From Actinomycetota bacterium (GTDB lineage: Bacteria > Acidobacteriota > Blastocatellia > Chloracidobacteriales > Chloracidobacteriaceae), in contig JAAFHI010000057.1 of assembly GCA_013298335.1 (NCBI GenBank), positions 1 to 10,157 of the forward strand: 10,157 nt of DNA, in the 5' to 3' direction. The notes beneath the pieces were generated by a model. It had not been told where the DNA came from and ran no database searches. It was given only the letters and a program-made list of their open reading frames with translations. The translations under genes and the position numbers were made by a program. Shown piece by piece: positions 1-5,446 of the stretch. The first letter of the stretch is position 1; each line of letters begins with the position of its first letter.

Positions 1-1058
<1,058 letters not shown>

Positions 1059-1072
1059 TCGTTTCTCAATTC

Positions 1073-1138
1073 GGAGGAGGAATGGGAATGTGCGAATGTG
1101 GAACGGTGATAGATGGTAACACCACCCGAAACCGGTGA
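1073..1138 (+). other. Possible short upstream ORF (16 codons) with strong SD
   Basis: GGAGGAGG at 1073-1080 is followed 7 nt later by ATG at 1088, opening a 16-codon frame ([16 protein letters not shown]) that stops at 1136-1138, out of frame with the gene downstream. One base after the stop a 6-bp hairpin forms (CCCGGC-CATT-GCCGGG, about 1140-1155), lying before the Shine-Dalgarno of the VOC-cupin gene. It could be a regulatory leader ORF or chance. I do not recognise the peptide. Confidence 0.35.
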
Positions 1139-1187
1139 CCCCGGCCATTGCCGGGTCCCAATCGGGCGTTCACAACCGGAGGAAAAG

Positions 1188-2255
1188 GTGTTGGCGATTC
1201 CCGACATCCGTTCGGCGCAGGTGGTCATCCCCTGCCGTGACCTGCATGAAACCGTGGCATTTTTTACCGTGAAACTCGGTTTTCGGGTCGATCTCGTGTC
1301 GCCCGCCGACGGACCCACTACAACGGTTGTGTCAGGATACGGTGTTTCGCTGCGACTGGAGGCCGCCGGGGCGGTGTCGCCGATGGTTTTACGGCTGGAG
1401 TGTGGACGTTCCGGCCATCCCGCCGAAATCGTCGGGCCGGACGGCATTCGCGTTCTTCTGGTGGACGAACCAGACGGCTTGAACCTGCCCGACGGCACGC
1501 AGGAATTCATCGTCAGCCGGATGAACGCCGGGAACGGGTGGGGTGTTGGCCGTGCCGGAATGCTCTATCGCGACCTGATTCCGGGACGACTGGGCGGGCG
1601 GTTCGTCGCCTCGCACATCCGCATTCCCGACGGCGGCGACGTGCCGGACTACGTTCACTTCCACAAGGTCCGGTTTCAGATGATCTTCTGCGCGTCGGGA
1701 TGGGTCCGTGTGGTGTACGAAGATCAGGGGCCGCCGTTCGTGCTCAACGCGGGGGATTGCGTCCTGCAACCACCGGAGATCCGGCACCGCGTTCTGGAAG
1801 CCTCGCCCGGTCTCGAAGTCGTCGAAATCGGGTGTCCGGCCATTCATGACACGCTGGCGGATCACGATCTGGCCTTGCCGACCGGACTGGTCCGCCCGGA
1901 GCGCGACTTCGGCGGGCAGCGGTTCGTCCGGCATGTGGCGGCGCTTGCGAAATGTCATCCGACTGATAACGGGCTATTTGAGGTTCAGGATACCGGGATC
2001 GGGCGGGCGACTGGTGGATTGGCGGGTGTCCGGGTGATGCGGACGACGGGGCAATCAGGCGTACGCGCCGCGCGTCGGCATTCGGGGGAGTTCTTCTTTC
2101 TTTTCGTCCTGAAGGGAAGGCTCGATTTCGAATCCGTCCGCCACGGCAGCCACCGGTTTGAACAGGGGGACGCCTGCGTGATTCCCTCCGGGGCGGATTT
2201 TGAACTTGGCGCGACGGAACCCGTCGAAGTGCTGGAAGTGACCTTGCCTGCCTAA
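1188..2255 (+). CDS. VOC (glyoxalase-like) domain fused to two cupin domains
   Basis: Predicted 355-residue cytoplasmic protein of unknown substrate. The start is taken at GTG 1188 (or TTG 1191) because GGAGG sits at 1178-1182, 5 or 8 nt before, and the first VOC strand begins straight after (IPDIRSAQVVIPC); the in-frame ATG at 1113 would add a low-complexity extension without a ribosome site. From the GTG, residues ~5-110 look like a VOC module (DLHETVAFFTVKLGF). Residues ~145-220 form a first cupin with likely metal ligands in VHFHK (two His) and IRHR (one His); the usual Glu of motif 1 appears to be Gln. Residues ~275-355 form a second, degenerate cupin (HSGEFFFLFVLKG then QGDACVIPSG) lacking the last His. 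Both fold families bind metals and catalyse isomerase, dioxygenase or dehalogenase-type reactions, so an enzyme acting on a small organic acid is plausible but not shown. Divergent from ackA. Confidence 0.8.
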   Translation: MLAIPDIRSAQVVIPCRDLHETVAFFTVKLGFRVDLVSPADGPTTTVVSGYGVSLRLEAAGAVSPMVLRLECGRSGHPAEIVGPDGIRVLLVDEPDGLNLPDGTQEFIVSRMNAGNGWGVGRAGMLYRDLIPGRLGGRFVASHIRIPDGGDVPDYVHFHKVRFQMIFCASGWVRVVYEDQGPPFVLNAGDCVLQPPEIRHRVLEASPGLEVVEIGCPAIHDTLADHDLALPTGLVRPERDFGGQRFVRHVAALAKCHPTDNGLFEVQDTGIGRATGGLAGVRVMRTTGQSGVRAARRHSGEFFFLFVLKGRLDFESVRHGSHRFEQGDACVIPSGADFELGATEPVEVLEVTLPA

Positions 2256-2421
2256 GCGGTTGCAGAGGGAACACATCAGCCGCTGGTCGCTCCGCACGAA
2301 CAGACAGGGCGATATCTCTTCAAGCCCTGTGAACGAGGCTAAAAAATTGAAAAAGAAGTATTTAGCCTTGTTATGGAGTCTGAAAATCTGTTTCGGCAAT
2401 AACGACCGAATCGGGTTTGAA
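2256..2421. other. Gene-free stretch with two small dyads
   Basis: Spacer after the VOC-cupin stop. It holds ACAGGGC (2304-2310) with GCCCTGT (2324-2330), a 7-bp stem that could help end transcription although no T-run follows, and AGGCTAAA (2336-2343) with TTTAGCCT (2361-2368) around an A-rich centre. Base composition from 2340 to 2400 is clearly more AT-rich than the flanking genes. No coding frame is convincing. Confidence 0.5.
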
Positions 2422-2612
2422 GAGGCGCGGATGCGCCGCCAGATAATAGCCCCGCCCGTCAGGGCGGGGTGGATTCGCGAAAAACATTGGTGAGCCGCGT
2501 CAGCGGCGACACTTCGGGGTTTTGTACCGCGCCGTTGGCGCTCCGGGTACGGTTGCCGGACGAACCACGCCCTGACGGGCGCGGCTATTATCTGGCGGCG
2601 CATTCGCGCCTC
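2422..2612. repeat. ~191 bp inverted-repeat element (MITE/REP-like) packed with hairpins
   Basis: The two ends are long imperfect inverted copies: 2422-2469 against 2565-2612, including a perfect 18-bp match (2434-2451 with 2583-2600) and a perfect 14-bp match (2453-2466 with 2568-2581). Inside each arm is its own hairpin capped by a GTCA/TGAC tetraloop (2450-2469; 2568-2581). The centre carries another GTCA hairpin (2494-2507) and a stem GTACC...GGTAC enclosing GCGCC-GTT-GGCGC (2524-2550). It encodes no convincing protein. Length, terminal inversion and internal structure fit a non-autonomous miniature transposable element or a REP/BIME-type repeat. No clear target-site duplication was seen. 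Confidence 0.75.
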
Positions 2613-2674
2613 GTTTACGGGGATTGAAGGGGATTACCCAGTCCATCCGGGCAAGGCCTATCGCTGAACGATTC

Positions 2675-3298
2675 CTACGGATGGAGCATCCCGCTCACGA
2701 TCGGGCGGAGGCCGTCGATGATGAACTGCACTCCCAGCGTACACAGAATCAACCCGATGATTTTCGTGATGACTTCGACGCCGCTCTGGCCGATAAAGCG
2801 CAGAATTTTCGGCGCGAGAATCAGTGTCAGCGCAGTCAGCGTCAAAACCGCCAGCAGGGCAATCAAAAAAGACCCGAGGTAGAGCGGAGTCCGGTGCTGG
2901 CCGACGAGGACCATCACCGTGCTGATCGCGCCCGGTCCGCAAATCAGGGGAATGCCGAGCGGGACGATGGCGATGTCGGCGTCGGTTGTCTTTTCATCCG
3001 ATTCCGAATGGGCGTGACCGGTCAGCATCTGCATGGCGCTGACGAAAAAGAGGATGCCGCCCGCGATACGCAGCGCGTCCACGGTAATCCCGAACATCTT
3101 GAAGATGAATCCGCCGCACACGGCAAACACGATCAAAACCGAAAACGCGACGAGGCAGGCTTTCATCGCCATCGCCCGTTTGCGTTCCGCCGACTGTTTT
3201 TCGGTCAGCGCGACAAACACCGGCGCGGCGGCGATGGGGTCGATGATGGTGAAAAGGGACGTAAAGCTCAGTACGCCGAAGGAAAGTGCGTCAGTCAT
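2675..3298 (-). CDS. MarC/NAAT-family inner-membrane protein
   Basis: A 207-residue polytopic membrane protein of the MarC (UPF0056) family, TC 2.A.95, whose archaeal member SnatA moves small neutral amino acids; many bacterial members remain uncharacterised and MarC itself is no longer thought to act in antibiotic resistance. Hydrophobic segments lie near residues 5-30, 45-65, 72-92, 112-132, 138-160 and 178-198, fitting six helices. Family signatures are TIIDPIAAAPVFVAL (~17-31) and PLGIPLICGPGAIST (~113-127), plus the C-terminal GLILCTLGVQFIIDGL (~182-197). A hydrophilic His/Ser/Asp-rich loop (~94-108) separates the two halves. Its ATG overlaps the stop of the upstream Lrp-like gene (ATGA at 3298-3295), so the two are translationally coupled. 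Amino-acid export under Lrp control is inferred from this pairing. Confidence 0.93.
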   Translation of the reverse strand: MTDALSFGVLSFTSLFTIIDPIAAAPVFVALTEKQSAERKRAMAMKACLVAFSVLIVFAVCGGFIFKMFGITVDALRIAGGILFFVSAMQMLTGHAHSESDEKTTDADIAIVPLGIPLICGPGAISTVMVLVGQHRTPLYLGSFLIALLAVLTLTALTLILAPKILRFIGQSGVEVITKIIGLILCTLGVQFIIDGLRPIVSGMLHP

Positions 3299-3825
3299 TG
3301 TCCGGTACCTCCCTGGGAAACGATGTCCTCGACCGGAATGGCGGTCGCCATCTTGGGTGACGAAAGGACGAACGTCGTTTTAACCCGTGCAATATCGGAA
3401 ATCTGGTTGATGCGATGGAGCAGAAAGTTCTCGTACTCGCGCATGTCACGGACGAGAACCTTCAACAGATAATCTTCCTCGCCGGAAATGTGGTGGCATT
3501 CAAGGACTTCCTCGAAATCGGAAATCATCCCGACGAACCGTTCGTGGATGCCGGGATTGTGGTTCGCCATCCGGACCCACACGAAGGCGAGCAGGGTGCG
3601 TCCGAGCGCCATCGGATCGACGATGGCGGTGTACCCGCGAATGATTCCGCGCTGTTCGAGCTTGCGCATCCGGAGGAGCATCGGCGTTGCCGTCAGTCCG
3701 ACCGCTTCGGCCAGGGCTGCATTGGTCATCCGTCCATCCTGCTGGAGCAAATCGAGAATCCGGCGGTCAATGGCGTCGAGTTCCTCGGAAGGCGCAACCA
3801 CGTTCTTTTTGAGTACTTCATTCAT
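3295..3825 (-). CDS. Lrp/AsnC-family transcriptional regulator
   Basis: A 176-residue DNA-binding regulator that should assemble as dimers or octamers and respond to an amino acid. An N-terminal helix-turn-helix (~16-60: LDAIDRRILDLLQQDGRMTNAALAEAVGLT...LRMRKLEQRG) leads into a RAM ligand-binding/oligomerisation domain (~72-150), with the typical HHISGEEDYLLKVLVRD stretch. The start is ATG 3825. A TTG at 3861 would give 12 more residues, but that TTG is the first half of a perfect TTGACA -35 box, so the longer version would run through its own promoter. No Shine-Dalgarno precedes 3825 and the predicted transcript begins at the ATG itself, implying leaderless translation. Overlaps marC downstream, and probably represses itself through two sites at 3843-3888. 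Confidence 0.93.
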   Translation of the reverse strand: MNEVLKKNVVAPSEELDAIDRRILDLLQQDGRMTNAALAEAVGLTATPMLLRMRKLEQRGIIRGYTAIVDPMALGRTLLAFVWVRMANHNPGIHERFVGMISDFEEVLECHHISGEEDYLLKVLVRDMREYENFLLHRINQISDIARVKTTFVLSSPKMATAIPVEDIVSQGGTGQ

Positions 3826-3861
3826 AGGGGAAATACTATTTGTAGAATTTTCTGCTGTCAA
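3826..3861 (-). promoter_or_regulatory. Sigma70 promoter for lrp-marC, predicted leaderless
   Basis: On the minus strand TTGACA (3861-3856, perfect -35) is followed by a 17-bp spacer and TAGTAT (3838-3833, four of six -10 matches). The seven bases 3832-3826 then lead directly to the ATG at 3825, so the expected +1 falls on or one base before the start codon. Confidence 0.75.
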
Positions 3862-3888
3862 ATGGCTTTTACGAAGAATTTTCTGCTT
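3843..3888. promoter_or_regulatory. Two Lrp-box-like operator sites, 31 bp apart
   Basis: An exact 13-bp repeat, AGAATTTTCTGCT, occurs at 3844-3856 and 3875-3887, 31 bp apart (about three helical turns). The first copy extended to 3843-3857 matches 13 of 15 positions of the E. coli Lrp consensus YAGHAWATTWTDCTR, as I recall that consensus. Copy one lies between the -35 and -10 of the lrp-like gene and copy two just upstream of the -35, so binding should block RNA polymerase. Autorepression is inferred. Confidence 0.65.
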
Positions 3889-4020
3889 TGTTTGTGTGGT
3901 TTCTCACGTTTTCGAGGCACAGCCCCGCCACCTGCGCGAACGATTTCCGGATTCACCGCGAGTGGGCGATCCGAAGCGGTTTTTCGGCGGGAACGGCGGA
4001 AGGTTTCAGGAGGAATCCGG
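3889..4020. other. Gene-free spacer
   Basis: Upstream of the lrp-marC promoter. Frames through it in both directions lack a ribosome site or recognisable domain. I see nothing further. Confidence 0.4.
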
Positions 4021-4122
4021 ATGGAGAAAAAAGAGTCACGAAACCCCGTGGCGGAGGAGGAGACCAAGGGCCACCGGCGGTTTCGTGACGGAAATAACGC
4101 TAACGCTCTGCTCGAAACCTGA
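4021..4122 (+). CDS. Possible small protein, 33 residues
   Basis: ATG at 4021 is preceded by AGGAGG with exactly 7 nt between (AATCCGG), an excellent initiation context. The frame runs 33 codons to TGA and is highly charged (MEKKESRNPVAEEETKGHRRF...). Most of it overlaps an 11-bp perfect inverted repeat (4035-4045 with 4079-4089), so the stretch may instead be a structured RNA. No promoter is evident and I do not recognise the peptide. Confidence 0.35.
   Translation: MEKKESRNPVAEEETKGHRRFRDGNNANALLET
4035..4089. repeat. Inverted repeat with nested stem
   Basis: GTCACGAAACC (4035-4045) is perfectly complementary to GGTTTCGTGAC (4079-4089). Inside, GTGGC (4048-4052) pairs with GCCAC (4070-4074). 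The inner loop is a purine tract containing GGAGGAGGAG, which resembles a ribosome-binding sequence held in a loop. Confidence 0.6.
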
Positions 4123-4164
4123 ATACCTCGGCGCATTCAAGTCTGAGACGCCGCAACCATACGC

Positions 4165-4232
4165 CTGACCACCTTTCGCGAACCTTTCCGCCGCATTACT
4201 GATTTGTAATGAAGGCGGGGGAGAGTGGTCAG
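4165..4232. other. Three-tier nested dyad, possible structured RNA
   Basis: CTGACCAC (4165-4172) pairs with GTGGTCAG (4225-4232); inside, CCGCC (4188-4192) pairs with GGCGG (4214-4218); innermost, CATTAC (4194-4199) pairs with GTAATG (4206-4211) around TGATTT. Three stacked stems in 68 bases suggest an RNA element or the remnant of a mobile element. No T-run follows, so a simple terminator is unlikely. Confidence 0.5.
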
Positions 4233-4314
4233 TCGCCAGCCGCCATCAGTCAGTGAAGATTTTGGGGGTTGGCTGGCTTTTCCGCCTTGAATCCTGAAAG
4301 CCGGCCAGTATTTT

Positions 4315-4390
4315 CTGGCTACTGGCTACTGGCTACTGGCTACTGGCTACTGGCTACTGGCTACTGGCTACTGGCTACTGGCTACTGGCT
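4315..4390. repeat. Heptanucleotide tandem repeat, ~11 copies
   Basis: About 76 bases of uninterrupted CTGGCTA units (10.9 copies) with no visible mismatch, ending about 80 bp before the tRNA-operon promoter. Seven-base perfect arrays are typical of slipped-strand variable loci and of heptamer STRR repeats known from cyanobacteria. The reading frame through it (LLATGYW repeats) is not a real protein. Confidence 0.95.
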
Positions 4391-4419
4391 TCGGTTGCGA
4401 ATCAACGTCTTTTCTTTCT

Positions 4420-4500
4420 TGAGATGTTTTTATTTAATTTTCTATTTTTTCTATTTTTCTTCAAGAAAAGTGTTGACGGATTCTATTTTCTGTCCATAAT
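4420..4500 (+). promoter_or_regulatory. Stable-RNA-type promoter with UP-like element
   Basis: TTGACG (4473-4478), a 16-bp spacer and CATAAT (4495-4500, five of six). Upstream, 4420-4460 is almost pure A/T with T-tracts, like an UP element. The bases between the -10 and the predicted +1 (~4507) are GGACGC, a GC-rich discriminator. UP element, 16-bp spacing and GC-rich discriminator together are features of rRNA/tRNA promoters under stringent control in well-studied bacteria. It faces the leader ORF and tRNA array. Confidence 0.75.
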
Positions 4501-4548
4501 GGACGCATTCGGTCATCCGACCGGCATCTTGAGAAGGAGTTCACAGCC

Positions 4549-4722
4549 ATGACGATGTTCATTCAACTGCCATTCGTCGTCTCCCCCGTACCGGGGTCGA
4601 GATCGGCTGTCCAGAGTGCGAGCTTCCTCAGGAGTCGTTCCGAACAATCGGAACGGGTGCAGCGGCGCGTTCTGAATTCGGAACGCCAGTATTCAAGCAA
4701 ATATTCCAATAATTCGACTTAG
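4549..4722 (+). CDS. 57-residue leader ORF of the tRNA operon
   Basis: ATG at 4549 has AAGGAG at 4534-4539, 9 nt upstream, and a strong promoter ~70 bp before it. The N-terminal 27 residues are hydrophobic and ordinary (MTMFIQLPFVVSPVPG...). The last 30 residues (28-57) are unusual: 26 are Ser(8), Arg(6), Glu(3), Gln(3), Asn(3), Tyr(2) or Lys(1), the seven amino acids carried by the ten tRNAs downstream. By codon count alone (22 of 61 sense codons) about 11 would be expected. Codons 45-55 read GAA CGC CAG TAT TCA AGC AAA TAT TCC AAT AAT, giving a codon readable by eight of the ten array tRNAs. The TAG stop is 6 nt before the first attenuator hairpin. A regulatory leader peptide is inferred; no homology is recognised. 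Confidence 0.7.
   Translation: MTMFIQLPFVVSPVPGSRSAVQSASFLRSRSEQSERVQRRVLNSERQYSSKYSNNST
4637..4684 (+). promoter_or_regulatory. Alternative-pairing ladder inside the leader ORF
   Basis: Four related 7-mers: GTTCCGA (4637-4643), TCGGAAC (4648-4654), GTTCTGA (4669-4675) and TCGGAAC (4678-4684). First with second and third with fourth give two hairpins; second with third, or first with fourth, give competing ones. The last segment overlaps codons 44-46, just where the array-cognate codon cluster starts, so ribosome position would decide which stems form. Confidence 0.45.
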
Positions 4723-4728
4723 CATCGC

Positions 4729-4748
4729 GGGAGCGGCTTCCCGCTCCC
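4729..4748 (+). promoter_or_regulatory. Attenuator segments 1 and 2 (protector hairpin)
   Basis: GGGAGCGG (4729-4736) and CCGCTCCC (4741-4748) make a perfect 8-bp stem with a CTTC loop, starting 6 nt after the leader stop codon. There is no T-run, so it is not itself a terminator. Segment 2, CCCGCTCC (4740-4747), is also perfectly complementary over 8 bp to GGAGCGGG (4782-4789) in the terminator, giving a competing antiterminator. Confidence 0.7.
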
Positions 4749-4781
4749 TGAATCAAGCGTATCCACACGCGAAGACTCCAC

Positions 4782-4822
4782 GGAGCGGGCGACCTCGGGC
4801 GAGGTGCCCGCTCCTTCGTTTT
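4782..4822 (+). terminator. Rho-independent terminator/attenuator upstream of the tRNA array
   Basis: GGAGCGGGC (4782-4790) pairs with GCCCGCTCC (4806-4814); ACCTC (4792-4796) with GAGGT (4801-4805) extends the stem under a GGGC loop. TTCGTTTT follows, with a further six T at 4828-4833. It stands between the operon promoter and the first tRNA, as an attenuator would. Its 5' half is the target of the competing pairing from 4740-4747. Confidence 0.8.
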
Positions 4823-4851
4823 GGAGGTTTTTTCGGTGGTGTGACGTTTTC

Positions 4852-4933
4852 GCGGAAGTGGTCGAGCGGCAATGACGGCGGTCCGTAAAACCGCCCCCTT
4901 CGGGGTACGGGGGTTCGAGTCCCTCCTTCCGCA
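4852..4933 (+). tRNA. tRNA-Tyr(GTA)
   Basis: Acceptor GCGGAAG/CTTCCGC, anticodon stem GCGGT/ACCGC with loop CCGTAAA, a long variable arm (CCCC-TTC-GGGG) as expected for bacterial class II Tyr, T-loop TTCGAGT, A73. Position 33 is C where U is near universal. CCA is not encoded (ATCA follows the acceptor). Confidence 0.87.
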
Positions 4934-4991
4934 TCAATTGTTTCTTTTGAATTTAATTTGAATTTAGTTGGAATAAGTGTGTTCAATTTTC
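4934..4991 (+). other. AT-rich spacer in the tRNA array
   Basis: The longest gap in the array (58 bp). It contains a 10-bp direct repeat, TTTGAATTTA, at 4946-4955 and 4957-4966. It might hold a secondary promoter or a processing site; no confident -35/-10 pair is visible. Confidence 0.4.
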
Positions 4992-5087
4992 GGAAGCGTC
5001 GCCTATGCGGCAAGGGCAGCCGGGTGCTAACCGGTCGAGCCGGAGAAATTCCGAGTTCTGGGGGTTCGACTCCCTCCGCTTCCGCCA
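4992..5087 (+). tRNA. tRNA-Ser(GCT)
   Basis: Acceptor GGAAGCG/CGCTTCC, anticodon loop GTGCTAA with U33 and anticodon GCT (reads AGC/AGU), long variable arm typical of Ser, T-loop TTCGACT, discriminator G73 and encoded CCA. Confidence 0.95.
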
Positions 5088-5094
5088 GTCGTCC

Positions 5095-5181
5095 GGAAGG
5101 TACGCCGAATCGGTCCGGCACCGGTCTTGAAAACCGGCTCCCCACGAGGGAATGAGGGTTCGAATCCCTTGCCTTCCGCCA
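5095..5181 (+). tRNA. tRNA-Ser(TGA)
   Basis: Acceptor GGAAGGT/GCCTTCC (one T-G pair), D stem GCCG/CGGC, anticodon stem CCGGT/ACCGG with loop CTTGAAA (anticodon TGA), long variable arm with CCC/GGG stem, T-loop TTCGAAT, G73 and encoded CCA. Only 7 bp separate it from the preceding Ser gene. Confidence 0.95.
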
Positions 5182-5191
5182 GTTGATTTGC

Positions 5192-5265
5192 GGGTTCGTA
5201 GCTCAGGGGAAAAGAGCGCCGGTTTGCGAAGCCGGAGGCCGGAGGTTCGAATCCTCCCGAACCCA
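5192..5265 (+). tRNA. tRNA-Arg(GCG)
   Basis: Acceptor GGGTTCG/CGAACCC, D stem GCTC/GAGC, anticodon stem CCGGT/GCCGG with loop TTGCGAA giving anticodon GCG, T stem GGAGG/CCTCC, A73, CCA not encoded. Most bacteria read CGC/CGU with ACG (edited to inosine); a G34 Arg tRNA is uncommon. Confidence 0.9.
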
Positions 5266-5280
5266 TCAGGAAGTTGAAAT

Positions 5281-5357
5281 GGCGCGTTGGTGCGAATGGT
5301 CAAGCCGCCGGTCCTTCAAATCGGAGATTACGGGTTCGAGTCCCGCACGCGCCGCCA
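5281..5357 (+). tRNA. tRNA-Glu(TTC), atypical
   Basis: Acceptor GGCGCGT/ACGCGCC, G73 and encoded CCA are sound. The only good anticodon stem, CCGGT/ATCGG, leaves loop CCTTCAA with anticodon TTC and C at position 33 instead of U. The D arm pairs poorly (best GGT/GCC with a one-base linker) and the T stem has an A-C mismatch at its base. It could be a functional divergent gene or a decaying one. Confidence 0.75.
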
Positions 5358-5362
5358 CTTCT

Positions 5363-5439
5363 GGAACGGTAGCTCAATTGGTCAGAGCTTCGGATTCTTA
5401 ATCCGGAGGTTGTGGGTTCGAGTCCCACCCGTTTCACCA
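5363..5439 (+). tRNA. tRNA-Lys(CTT)
   Basis: Acceptor GGAACGG/CCGTTTC, D stem GCTC/GAGC, anticodon stem TCGGA/TCCGG with loop TTCTTAA (anticodon CTT), T stem GTGGG/CCCAC, A73 and encoded CCA. Shares its T arm and flanks with the next Lys gene. Confidence 0.95.
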
Positions 5440-5446
5440 TTTTTTC

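Noticed and set aside
2055-2603. 182-codon minus-strand frame through the inverted-repeat element
   Set aside because: Antisense to the VOC-cupin gene and across hairpins; no recognisable domain.
4269-4499. Plus-strand frame with LLATGYW repeats
   Set aside because: Arises from the 7-bp tandem repeat, which reads open in every frame; its end overlaps the tRNA-operon promoter.
4507-4850. T-box riboswitch in the tRNA-operon leader
   Set aside because: No T-box core sequence or specifier stem was found; the leader ORF and competing hairpins explain the region better.
4719-5303. Open frames on the minus strand through the tRNA array (GFEPP/GGIRT-type peptides)
   Set aside because: They are translations of tRNA T arms on the wrong strand, a familiar annotation artefact.
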